A stretch of DNA of 64,000 nucleotides, taken from NCBI GenBank assembly GCA_008690995.1, contig VRMN01000002.1, positions 1,116,001 to 1,180,000 of the forward strand, given 5' to 3'. The position numbers and the translations under genes were made by a program. Positions 18,510 to 26,841 of the stretch are shown here, one piece after another. How positions within the stretch are numbered: position 1 is the stretch's first letter; each line of letters opens with the position of its first letter. Under the pieces are notes generated by a model that was given only the letters and a program-made list of their open reading frames with translations, did not search any database and was not told where the DNA came from. This DNA comes from Porphyridium purpureum. Taxonomy: Eukaryota > Rhodophyta > Bangiophyceae > Porphyridiales > Porphyridiaceae.

Positions 18510-19751
18510 ATGTTAGTGAAGGTGTTGGCGGTGTGCATCGCCGTCGTAGCGATCGCGCTGCGCGCCCACGTGGCAAGTGCGGTGCCGGACGCAGGCTTCC
18601 GTGTCTCGGATGCCGACTTTCGATTTCGCGAGAACGGCTTTCCTGAACTGCATGAAGGTATGAAGCTCTTCTCCATGCGCGTGGAGGAGCTGCCAACTCT
18701 TGGCTCCGAGCTCCATGAAGATGAGTGTGATGCTCAAATGGACCATGGGCAGTATGCCGATGCCCTTGCCATCAAGGTCAAGACTCTTGCTCCTGAAGCC
18801 GGGAAAGACGTTTTGCTGGACATGTTTTCACAGGCTTCGCGAGTACTGGGACGCGAAGACCTAATTTGCGTGAAGTCGAGCCTGCTGCACAAGCACATTG
18901 ACGAGCTGGCCTTTCCAGGACTGAAGATGATGAGCGAGGAAGAGCGACGCGCTGAGATGCTGCGCGTGCTGGATGAGATCCGTCCCGACGTGAAGCATTT
19001 TAAGACCGAGCGCATGGAGCTGCCTGAGAGTGCTACATCCGAGCGTCTTGCATGGTGGTCTTACGTTCCGACGGGAGAGACGTGGAACCCGAGTCCGTCG
19101 GTGAAGGCGCAGAAACCGATTGGATGGCCGGCATCGTTCAAGAAGTACTACGACGAGGGAGACGTCCTGAAGAAATGTCCGTGGGTTTGGGACAGGATCT
19201 TACACGACAACTGGTACCGCACGTCAAGCCCGGTCAAGTGCCCGGGAGAGTATGGAAGTCTCTCTGGCTATGGGAATCTGAAGGGTTGCCGCATTCCATT
19301 TACGATGCCGTTTGGCTCTACAAATGATCACCACCGCTTCTCGAAGACTGGCATCCGTTGCGACCTTTGGCAGTTTGCGCATATGAAGTGCCAGGCGGAT
19401 GCTCCTTACAGCAACAATGGCTGCCAGACGGTCCAAGACTACCACGAACACAGCCTGTACTACATTATGAACCACATGATTGGATCGTGGCAGAACTACG
19501 GGTACGACCCCGAGGGCATCTGGTGGGGCGTGGTTTCGCAACACTGCAACGCTGCGAGCCAGTATTACAGGGGCCTGGATATGTGCGATTACTGGGTCAG
19601 CAACCGCGGCGCATGGCACGTGTACTGCGACTGGGCGCACGATCTGGTGGGCGGAGAGGTGTCGCTCGGCGATGACTGCCTTATGACGACTGGCATTTCG
19701 TGCTGGAGGCAGCAGCAGTGCTCGTTCAACTACCTCGTAGCTGCCTATTAA
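18510..19751 (+). CDS. Secreted 14-cysteine protein of unknown family, paralogue B
   Basis: The protein has 413 residues and is closely related to paralogue A over its whole length. The signal peptide differs (MLVKVLAVCIAVVAIALRAHVASA) but cleavage is again before VPDAGF. All 14 mature cysteines, the Trp/Tyr-rich C-terminal half and the terminal tyrosine are kept. The most variable part is the stretch around residues 280-310, where A has SITSLQSFNKGC and B has QADAPYSNNGC. The protein lacks the extra N-terminal Met region of A. Paralogue B arose by tandem duplication in the same orientation; a 147-bp tract has since been homogenised. Function unknown; secreted by its signal peptide. Confidence 0.88.
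   Translation: MLVKVLAVCIAVVAIALRAHVASAVPDAGFRVSDADFRFRENGFPELHEGMKLFSMRVEELPTLGSELHEDECDAQMDHGQYADALAIKVKTLAPEAGKDVLLDMFSQASRVLGREDLICVKSSLLHKHIDELAFPGLKMMSEEERRAEMLRVLDEIRPDVKHFKTERMELPESATSERLAWWSYVPTGETWNPSPSVKAQKPIGWPASFKKYYDEGDVLKKCPWVWDRILHDNWYRTSSPVKCPGEYGSLSGYGNLKGCRIPFTMPFGSTNDHHRFSKTGIRCDLWQFAHMKCQADAPYSNNGCQTVQDYHEHSLYYIMNHMIGSWQNYGYDPEGIWWGVVSQHCNAASQYYRGLDMCDYWVSNRGAWHVYCDWAHDLVGGEVSLGDDCLMTTGISCWRQQQCSFNYLVAAY
19053..19199 (+). repeat. Identical tract shared with paralogue A (copy 2)
   Basis: Partner of 15852-15998, offset 3201 bp. It ends where A reads CTGCGCGAC and B TTACACGAC, four differences in nine bases. Identity then resumes for about 35 bp. Confidence 0.9.
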
Positions 19752-20725
19752 GTGAGAGTGTTTTTGGTGTCGAAGTGATTCAATTTGTGAGCGATGGCTG
19801 TCGATCTCGGGAGCATGGTTTCTTCTCCTTCAGAAACATCTGCCCATGCTTCTGCTTTTCCTCATTTTCTCCTTTCTCTCTCTTCTCTGAATGAACTTGA
19901 ATTCGAATGAGCTATTTTCTGCATGAACGTGTTTCAACCTTGCGACGCAGCGTGGAACGAACGCTGTGTTCTTCGTCTTGAAAAGCAAGCCACTCCAGTT
20001 GACGCGATTTCGTTCAGACATCGCACAACACGTCGCGAGCATTTTTCAGAGCGCAGGTGATTCCTGCGGCGCTCTGTTCACGGTCCAGACGCAAGCGTTG
20101 TTGCAGCGCGTGACCACATGCCTCAGGGCCTGCTCCTCCGCCACGCACCCCACCACTGCCCCCCTCCTGTCCCCGAAACAAACGCGCACGCATGGAGCGA
20201 GCACCATGCACAGACTGCAGGTGTACCCAGACGTACAGAAAGTGAAGAGGTACAGTGGGTCTCAATCAAGGTACACTCTAATGAACACCTTTGCCTTTTC
20301 TCTTTCTGTGCCTTCCGCCTTGGCTTCCTATGAAACGGGTGCCATTCTGTGATGAGTTTGTAGAAGCGCGCTTGCGCGAACGCGCACGCACCCAGATTGA
20401 AGCCGACAGCGCTGTCCCGACCGCGAAACAGGTGGATGCGGCCGCACAGTGGGAGAGGGTGAAGAAGGGCGAAGCGAGGCATAGTGACGGACCGGTGAAC
20501 TCGACAGCGGACGCTCGCGCCTGCGCGCGACCCGAGTGAGTGCCCGGCGGCGCGGTGTGACACGCCTGCGCCAAGGCCGATTGAAGGTGTGGGAAAGGAG
20601 CAACGGGTCTGTGTGGGTTGAGGCTCCGCGTGGAAGATCGTGACACGCGTCCAGTGCGGCCCGTTGCTGGCGTGCCAGTGCATGGCCATCGCGCCGCTCG
20701 GAGCTAGGGCTCTCTCAAGTGGAAC
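19752..20725. other. Intergenic region, 1 kb
   Basis: Contains the 3' flank of paralogue B and the promoter of the AGC kinase. A GAGGTACA octamer is at 20247-20254, with a related AAGGTACAC 15 bp further on. No coding frame is convincing. Confidence 0.5.
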
Positions 20726-22420
20726 ATGAGCGCCGCGGAGCCTGCGGAACCGGCGTCGACCGCGGGCTCGAGCTCCGCGGCCGCGAAAATCGCAAAGGCG
20801 GCGGCCTTCGTCCCGTCGCCGCTCTCGCACGTAATGCCACATGTCGGTGCTCCGTCGACGATCGACTCTGAAACGGAGAAGGACGGAATGGAGGCCTCCG
20901 AGAATGCGTACAAGACTCCGTCTCCTCGGCTCGCTCTGCAAAAGCCGCTGCAGGGTAGTATGTCCTCAAAGGCCGGCGCGGAGCATTACGATCCCATGCT
21001 GAATGAGAAGGTGGTCCATTCAACGGTGCCCGAAGAGCTGACAGAAGAATTCCCGATTCTGCCCGGGGAACTTCACCCGAAGAAGTTTGAAAAACTCAAG
21101 CTGCTGGGCCAGGGCGCGGTGGGCAAAGTCTATCTGGTTTATCTCAAGGAGCATAACAAGCTCTACGCCATGAAAGTTCTTACCAAGGAGGAAATGATCA
21201 AAAAGCGTCGCGTAAAGCACGTCATGACAGAGCGAGAGATTCTCGCCACCGTCAATCATCCGTTTATTATCAGCATGTACGCGAGCTTCCAGACCAGTAC
21301 CCGCCTGTGTATCATCATGGAATACGCGCAAGGCGGTGAGTTTTTCCGCATTTTGCAGACTCTTCCGAAAAAGCGGCTTCCGGAGGCAGCCACCATGTTC
21401 TACGCGGCCGAAGTTATCCTTGCGTTGGAGTACTTGCACCATTTGGGTTTCATTTACCGCGACTTGAAACCTGAAAACATTCTGATGCGGAAATCGGGTC
21501 ACATTGCCCTCACGGACTTTGATCTCTCGTTGCAGGGTGAAGCGATGGCACCTCTTTGCGTGGTGCGTCCAAATAGGCTAATTGACCGCGTCAAAGCCGG
21601 ATCCTTCTCGTTGAAGCGCGCGGGCAGCGGGAGCAAACTTTCTACTATGGATATTGTGGACCAGGAGCCTCGCATGCTCGTGCAGAGCCGGAGCTTTGTT
21701 GGCACGGAGGAATACCTTGCGCCTGAGGTGGTCAAGCATCAGGTGCAGTCGAGCGCCGTCGACTGGTGGACGCTCGGCATTCTGATATACGAAATGATGA
21801 CGGGAAGTACGCCGTTTAAAGGGCGCAGCTCGAATCAGACGCTGAAAAATATCACAGGAACAGACATACACTGGCCCTCGGATGTTCGCGCGAGTAACCA
21901 CGTCAAGGACCTCGTACGAAAGCTGCTTCAGCGCGACCCGGAGCGGCGGCTGGGACGGAGAGAGGGCGCGTCGGAGATTAAGCGAGAAAAATGGTTTGTG
22001 CATCACAAGATGAACTTTGACCTCATTCGCAACCAGCTCCCGCCCATCCTACCCAAAATGCGCGACCCTTACGACATGACGCAGTATAATCTGGATTCGA
22101 TGAAGTTTGACGATGACGACGACGACAGTGACGAGGACAGCTTTCGCGGCCCACATAATCTTCAAAGGTCGAACAGCGATCCTTCGCGGCCGTCGCAGCT
22201 CCTGGATGACCACGGGCAGTACACGTCTGCTCTGGTTGAGGACATTGAGGCAATGATGAACAGTGAGCACCCAGTGGAGAAGATCGAGACGCCTACGCAT
22301 GCCAGCGCAACACGTTCCAAGTCCAAGAGCCATGAGCCAGGCGGGAAAAGCCATGCGTATGATCCATTCGAGGCGTTCTCACTCACCAAGCTGCAAAGTG
22401 ACCTCGGCCGGAAATACTAG
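20726..22420 (+). CDS. AGC-family protein kinase of the AGCVIII / flippase-kinase (Fpk1) type
   Basis: The Ser/Thr kinase has 564 residues. Its kinase domain spans about 119-430, with the glycine loop GQGAVGKVYLV (about 127), lysine in YAMKVL (147), FIYRDLKPEN (about 244) and the metal motif DFD, not DFG, at about 264. About 65 residues are inserted before GTEEYLAPE (about 328). DFD plus an enlarged activation segment is the mark of plant AGCVIII kinases, phototropin kinase domains and yeast Fpk1/Kin82. The domain is followed by RDPERRLGRREGASEIK and an acidic tail. No LOV domain is present, so it is not a phototropin. The N-terminal 110 residues are low complexity. Yeast Fpk1 phosphorylates P4 flippases, and a flippase gene lies 19 kb away; any link here is inference. 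Confidence 0.92.
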   Translation: MSAAEPAEPASTAGSSSAAAKIAKAAAFVPSPLSHVMPHVGAPSTIDSETEKDGMEASENAYKTPSPRLALQKPLQGSMSSKAGAEHYDPMLNEKVVHSTVPEELTEEFPILPGELHPKKFEKLKLLGQGAVGKVYLVYLKEHNKLYAMKVLTKEEMIKKRRVKHVMTEREILATVNHPFIISMYASFQTSTRLCIIMEYAQGGEFFRILQTLPKKRLPEAATMFYAAEVILALEYLHHLGFIYRDLKPENILMRKSGHIALTDFDLSLQGEAMAPLCVVRPNRLIDRVKAGSFSLKRAGSGSKLSTMDIVDQEPRMLVQSRSFVGTEEYLAPEVVKHQVQSSAVDWWTLGILIYEMMTGSTPFKGRSSNQTLKNITGTDIHWPSDVRASNHVKDLVRKLLQRDPERRLGRREGASEIKREKWFVHHKMNFDLIRNQLPPILPKMRDPYDMTQYNLDSMKFDDDDDDSDEDSFRGPHNLQRSNSDPSRPSQLLDDHGQYTSALVEDIEAMMNSEHPVEKIETPTHASATRSKSKSHEPGGKSHAYDPFEAFSLTKLQSDLGRKY

Positions 22421-22869
22421 ACTAACCTTATCATTTGTCCTGCCTCGTTGCTTTTCTTGTTCACCTCCTGAACAGATGATCACAGGAATCAAAAGAGAAG
22501 GCAGAAAAAGATACGAGAATCCTTTATGGCCATCCTCTTTACGTTCCCGAACAATCCTATACATCACCGAGTTCAATGCCATGCCTGAGACTTTCTAAAG
22601 CGCAGCTCTACGCTCTGTGAGCAGCCCACTTTCGTTCGGCGCTGGCTCGGTTTCTTATATTTTAGCCCCACTGACGCATTGTTCCTCAAGCTGGTTAAAC
22701 GGTTCATTCACACTGAACCGAATGGCCGCACAGTTTTTCATTTTCGACCGCGTTTGACCTGGACAAGCCCGGAAGCAGGAAGAGACGACTTCTCGGAACG
22801 GGTGCGCCGCGCGTGTGGCGGCACTGAGACGATACACAGAAAGCGTCGGTGAAACACGCGGTCGGCGCG
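22421..22869. other. Intergenic region, 450 bp
   Basis: 3' flank of the kinase gene and promoter of the following acidic protein. No gene or element recognised. Confidence 0.5.
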
Positions 22870-24435
22870 ATGGCGCAGCACAAGAAGCGTGCTCGCGACG
22901 TGGGCGCTGGCAATGGGTTGGAGACTGGGTGCGTGCGGGCGGCAAAAGGCGCGGCCGTTGCTGGGGCGCCGCATGACGGTTGCCTCATAGAAGCCGACGC
23001 GGAGACGCAGCCGATGACAATTTTGAGAGTGAAGCGACGGCGAACAGAATGCGCCGTACGAGCGTTGCACGTGCAGTATTTGACAACCTCAACGGACTCT
23101 TCGCCAACGACGGAGAGTCTTGCGAGCTCGAGCACGGACGTGGGCGAGCCCAAGACAAACGCCGATGCCGCGCGGTTGGACCCCTGGGCTTTCCGCAACG
23201 GGATGGCCGTGCCGTCAAAGCAGGCACGCGTGAAGCTGCAGCCACGACGGGGCACGCACGCGCACTCCGACACGCACACCCGGACAAACATATCCAAATC
23301 TAGACGCAAGCCATTTCACCACATGGCCACGCTGCCGCCGGAATTGTTACGCGCTCTTTTACAAAGCAGTAGCACTAGCGGAGCGGCCAGTGCTGGAAGC
23401 TCAGAGACACAGCAAGCAGCCGGCGCGCAAACGACTGAGAGCCTGGAAATCACGCAAAGTTCCCCTGACTCATCATTCTCATGCGTCCTCTCCTCCAGCC
23501 CGACCAATCCGCAACAGTCGTCTTCACCACGTATGAATGGAATGATCAGTGATCGCATCCGTATCATTGATGTGGTGCCAGTGAATCAGAGCGATGTTGC
23601 ATCGACTAAGCAGTTCGTCCCGAATATAGGGAACCAGGACAGCTGCACCTTTTTGCTGCCAGATGGCGACGCGGACATGGACTCAAGCCCGTTTGTTTAC
23701 GACTTGTACGTATCAAGGGAAAGTCGACAGCATGCGTCGCGAATTCTTCCGCTAGACTCGTATCCGACAGTGGAGATTCCACCGGAGCGCGAGCGCGCTG
23801 ATTCGCTGTCCGCAAAACACACGCACGGCGTAGTGCTGGCGGACTCGCGCCACGCACACGTGTTCGGCATGCCTGTACCGCAAGGCAACGAAAATACTAG
23901 TGAATCCAGTTTTGACACCACAGATGAAGATAGCAACATCAGTGACAAGACTGTGGATGGGAGTGTAGATTATCCGTCCACGCCATCGCCCAGTGATGCC
24001 GAAGCAGAGCACGAGATTGGGGTAGAGACCGGCGGATACACCGAAGACTGGGACGAGCACGAACAAGAGCTTGAGTTTGGACCGGACTTCAGCCAGCACG
24101 TGGACGAGTTGTATGATTTACAGAAAATGCGACTCGACATGAACGGTCCACAAGAGGACTCAATTCCAGTCGCTTTTCGCGCAAATGTTGCGTCGAAGCG
24201 GGATGCCGTTCACCGGAAAGTCGACTCGAGTACCGCATACGAGCCAACAGGTGCATGCGCTACGCAATCAAGCAGTAGCAACGGTTCTGCCACTGACACG
24301 GAGGATGAGGACGACGAGGAAGAGTGCCGAGAATTGGAGCGCTTGAAGGAACGATTTGCGTTAACTTTGTCGCGTGCAGCCGCTACGCCAACCGCCACGG
24401 CCACACGGGATCGCGAGCTCACCAGTTCGGAATAA
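22870..24435 (+). CDS. Hypothetical acidic, low-complexity protein
   Basis: A 521-residue protein that I do not recognise. It opens with a basic segment (MAQHKKRARDVG), has a Ser/Thr-rich middle (residues about 150-240), then an acidic stretch (SSFDTTDEDSNISD; GGYTEDWDEHEQELEFGPDF) and a C-terminal motif of seven acidic residues leading into a short amphipathic helix (ECRELERLKERFALTLSRA). It looks largely disordered; the C-terminal helix may be a binding motif. The frame is open from a GTG at 22849; the first ATG is at 22870. The stop codon overlaps AATAAA. The coding call rests on the length of the open frame and the presence of a signal at its end, not on homology. Confidence 0.7.
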   Translation: MAQHKKRARDVGAGNGLETGCVRAAKGAAVAGAPHDGCLIEADAETQPMTILRVKRRRTECAVRALHVQYLTTSTDSSPTTESLASSSTDVGEPKTNADAARLDPWAFRNGMAVPSKQARVKLQPRRGTHAHSDTHTRTNISKSRRKPFHHMATLPPELLRALLQSSSTSGAASAGSSETQQAAGAQTTESLEITQSSPDSSFSCVLSSSPTNPQQSSSPRMNGMISDRIRIIDVVPVNQSDVASTKQFVPNIGNQDSCTFLLPDGDADMDSSPFVYDLYVSRESRQHASRILPLDSYPTVEIPPERERADSLSAKHTHGVVLADSRHAHVFGMPVPQGNENTSESSFDTTDEDSNISDKTVDGSVDYPSTPSPSDAEAEHEIGVETGGYTEDWDEHEQELEFGPDFSQHVDELYDLQKMRLDMNGPQEDSIPVAFRANVASKRDAVHRKVDSSTAYEPTGACATQSSSSNGSATDTEDEDDEEECRELERLKERFALTLSRAAATPTATATRDRELTSSE

Positions 24436-24568
24436 ATCATCACAATGGAACACACATTGTATTTGTGTAGGCATTGCGTTCGCGTTGGACTCTGCGATTT
24501 GGCGGCGAACCAGAAAGGAGGAGAAAGTGAGAGAAAGGGAACAGGCTGGGCAAGACGAGGCGGTTGAG

Positions 24569-25675
24569 ATGAAGATGGCGGTCTCAGATAATCCGTCGCG
24601 GTGGCGATCTGCGCATCTGCCGTTTGGAATGCTCATGCTTCTTTCCGCCATGTTGATGGGAAGTGCGTTTGCCGCCAGTAAATCGGCACCACTGGACAAA
24701 TGGGAGAAACAGGCCAAACGCAGCGCCGGGATTTTGTCGCTGAAGTATTCGGAATACATTGAGTATTTTCACAACACGCATCCGCGCTCATTCGATGCCG
24801 TGGTCCTGCTGAGTCCCGCCGAATGCCGTACGTGCGATCAGGTACGTACGATCCTGCGTGAGGGCGCATGCAAGACGATCGCGAAGCGTCAGGCGGCGAA
24901 CGATCCCATGTGGAAAGACAAGTTCGTCGTTGATGTTACGGCGCCGAATCAAGAATTCTATGGACTACAGATGCAGTACAACATGCAGTTTTCACCGCAC
25001 GTCTTCTTTGCGAAGCGCGATGCCAGACTACCAGCCGAAGCAAAGAGTGACTCGGTGCTGCCTTTGGCCGACATTCGCGAGCTCTCAGAAATTGAGGAAT
25101 GGGTGATTTCTATGTTTCAAAGCTCGGCTGGACGAAAAGTCTCGGCCTTGTTCACACCCGCATTCTGGGGCGTGTCGCGAGCGCCAGGCTTGCAGGAGGT
25201 GCTTTTCCGCTTCCAGGGTGTCATCTTAATCTCGGCGCTTGTCCTCCTGGTTCTCACACTTGTCTTTCGATTGTACACGTACAAAACATTTTACTTTGCG
25301 ATCATGCTGGCGCTGTATATGGTTTCTGAGTCTGGCATTTTTCAAGTTATCTTGCGCGGTATTCCCGTCGCCGTGTATCGTGGTGATCACTGGGAGTGGA
25401 TGATGGGTGGCATGCGAAACCAGTATGCCCTAGAGGGGTGGTTGGCCGGGTTTTGCTACGTCGCAGTCGGCTCGCTGCTCATTTTGGCCATGGAAGGTCC
25501 TCCCATGGCGTTCATTTCCCATATTTTGTCTCTGTTCAAGATGAAGAGCGATGTGGAACTGTCCAGATTCATGCGAAGCAGTTTTTCCTTTGCTTGCCTA
25601 GGCATGGCCGCGCTGCTCTTTTTCAATTTGTTTGCAGTGTTTCGCGAAAAAATGGGGGGCGGCTATCCTCTTTAG
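24569..25675 (+). CDS. OST3: Oligosaccharyltransferase subunit OST3/OST6 (MagT1/TUSC3 type)
   Basis: OST3/OST6 subunits assist N-glycosylation by holding substrate cysteines through a lumenal thioredoxin-like domain. The 368-residue protein has a signal sequence (LPFGMLMLLSAMLMGSAFA), then the lumenal domain with ECRTCDQV, whose CxxC pair lies near residues 87-90. KDKFVVDVT and QFSPHVFFAKRD also fit. Four membrane segments follow from about 210 to the end, including FQGVILISALVLLVLTLVF and the family-typical YALEGWLAGFCYVAVGSLLI. Two adjacent ATGs (24569, 24575) open the frame; the first is used. The leader is purine-rich. Confidence 0.92.
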   Translation: MKMAVSDNPSRWRSAHLPFGMLMLLSAMLMGSAFAASKSAPLDKWEKQAKRSAGILSLKYSEYIEYFHNTHPRSFDAVVLLSPAECRTCDQVRTILREGACKTIAKRQAANDPMWKDKFVVDVTAPNQEFYGLQMQYNMQFSPHVFFAKRDARLPAEAKSDSVLPLADIRELSEIEEWVISMFQSSAGRKVSALFTPAFWGVSRAPGLQEVLFRFQGVILISALVLLVLTLVFRLYTYKTFYFAIMLALYMVSESGIFQVILRGIPVAVYRGDHWEWMMGGMRNQYALEGWLAGFCYVAVGSLLILAMEGPPMAFISHILSLFKMKSDVELSRFMRSSFSFACLGMAALLFFNLFAVFREKMGGGYPL

Positions 25676-25898
25676 TGTCGTCCATCAGACACAGCAGATT
25701 TCTCTCTACCATCGTCGAACTCTCGGTTAAGTCTAAACCCTGCAAAGCCAAGCCAGGACGCACAATATTGCACGCATTTGGAGATGGTTATGGCCAAAAA
25801 AGTTGCAATTCAACGGGCTTCCTTTTGCAGAGCGGCACCCTGGAAAATATCGATCTTTGCTCTTTCGCAATCGCAAGAGAATTGACTACCTTGGCATC

Positions 25899-26513
25899 CT
25901 AGCCCTTGATCATGGCGCGTGACTGCCAGTACCTGACCGATTCCATGTATTTTTCGCGATCAATGGGCACGCCCGAACCACCACACGAAATCAGCTCGTT
26001 CCGCATGATGGTGATGGGCGTCATGGGCAGTTCATGATCGACATCCTGCGCCTTGATACTGATTAGACCCCACGGTTCGAGCTGTTCAAAGCCTTCTTCT
26101 CCCATCGCTGAAGCTTCTTGGTACAGCTGATCGCGCGAGTAAAGAATGAGGTCGAGAAACTTGGCGACGGGTGCGCTGTCACCGATTTCATCTGCACGAA
26201 AGTAGCGCGTCAGCACAGGCAACTCCTTCTCAGTGCGCGCCTCGTAACCCGAGTGCAGCATCGCACGATTTTGCTCCGTGATCACCATGTCACCCACAGT
26301 CGCATCCGTGAAATTCGGCATGAAAATGTGCTTGCAGAACGGAGCGTAGCCGTCCACAAGTGCCGCCTGCTCTTCCACCAGATACCGATTCACCCGATCC
26401 TCAAACGCCTGTTTGTCCACGCCGCGAATCCGCGTACCGCTGTAAGACGCATCATCAAACTGCCGAAATGCAAACGAATGCAGCTTGATCTGCTTGCTAC
26501 CAGAACTAGCCAT
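25899..26513 (-). CDS. DUF3228 family protein
   Basis: The chosen ATG (26513) gives 204 residues beginning MASSGSKQIKLHSFAFRQFD. The sequence has the hallmarks I associate with DUF3228 proteins of plants, algae and bacteria: FRQFDDASYSGTRI, GYAPFCKHIFMPNFTDA, SGYEARTEKELPVLTRYF, KFLDLILYSRDQ and WGLISIKAQDVDHELPM. No biochemical function is known to me. The frame stays open upstream with further ATGs (26705 and earlier), which could encode a transit peptide beginning MGTERSALGFQQV. That region overlaps the promoter of the divergent HAD-like gene, so the short form is preferred with moderate confidence. Confidence 0.85.
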   Translation of the reverse strand: MASSGSKQIKLHSFAFRQFDDASYSGTRIRGVDKQAFEDRVNRYLVEEQAALVDGYAPFCKHIFMPNFTDATVGDMVITEQNRAMLHSGYEARTEKELPVLTRYFRADEIGDSAPVAKFLDLILYSRDQLYQEASAMGEEGFEQLEPWGLISIKAQDVDHELPMTPITIMRNELISCGGSGVPIDREKYMESVRYWQSRAMIKG

Positions 26514-26841
26514 GATCCAGGTCGTACAACCTCCGCGAGGCAATTCCTGACGCAGCTGCTTTGCGCGATGCCAAGGGTTCCAGGTCCCCGCTGATCGCAC
26601 CGAAGCCCCACCGAGACACGTGCGCGGCGCAGCGCGCGAAGCCAGATTAGACCAGGACACTGGTAGTACCTGCTGGAAACCTAGTGCGGACCTCTCAGTG
26701 CCCATGCCACGCCACACTCTCGACCTGTTCGCACGACAGATCCCGTCCTCACTGAGTGCGTCAGTTGATTTTCTTTGCAAGTGTGCATGGAAGTTGTGGA
26801 GGAATGCTGTCGCGATGAACGAGGCGGACCGGCCAGACACG
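26514..26841. other. Divergent promoter region, 330 bp
   Basis: Lies between the DUF3228 gene and the HAD-like gene. Both frames are open through parts of it, so either protein could be longer at its N-terminus. Confidence 0.45.

Noticed and set aside
15294-19751. Reading the 14-Cys paralogues as NPP1/necrosis-type proteins
   Set aside because: The GHRHDWE core of that family is absent, and the cysteine and Trp pattern does not match.
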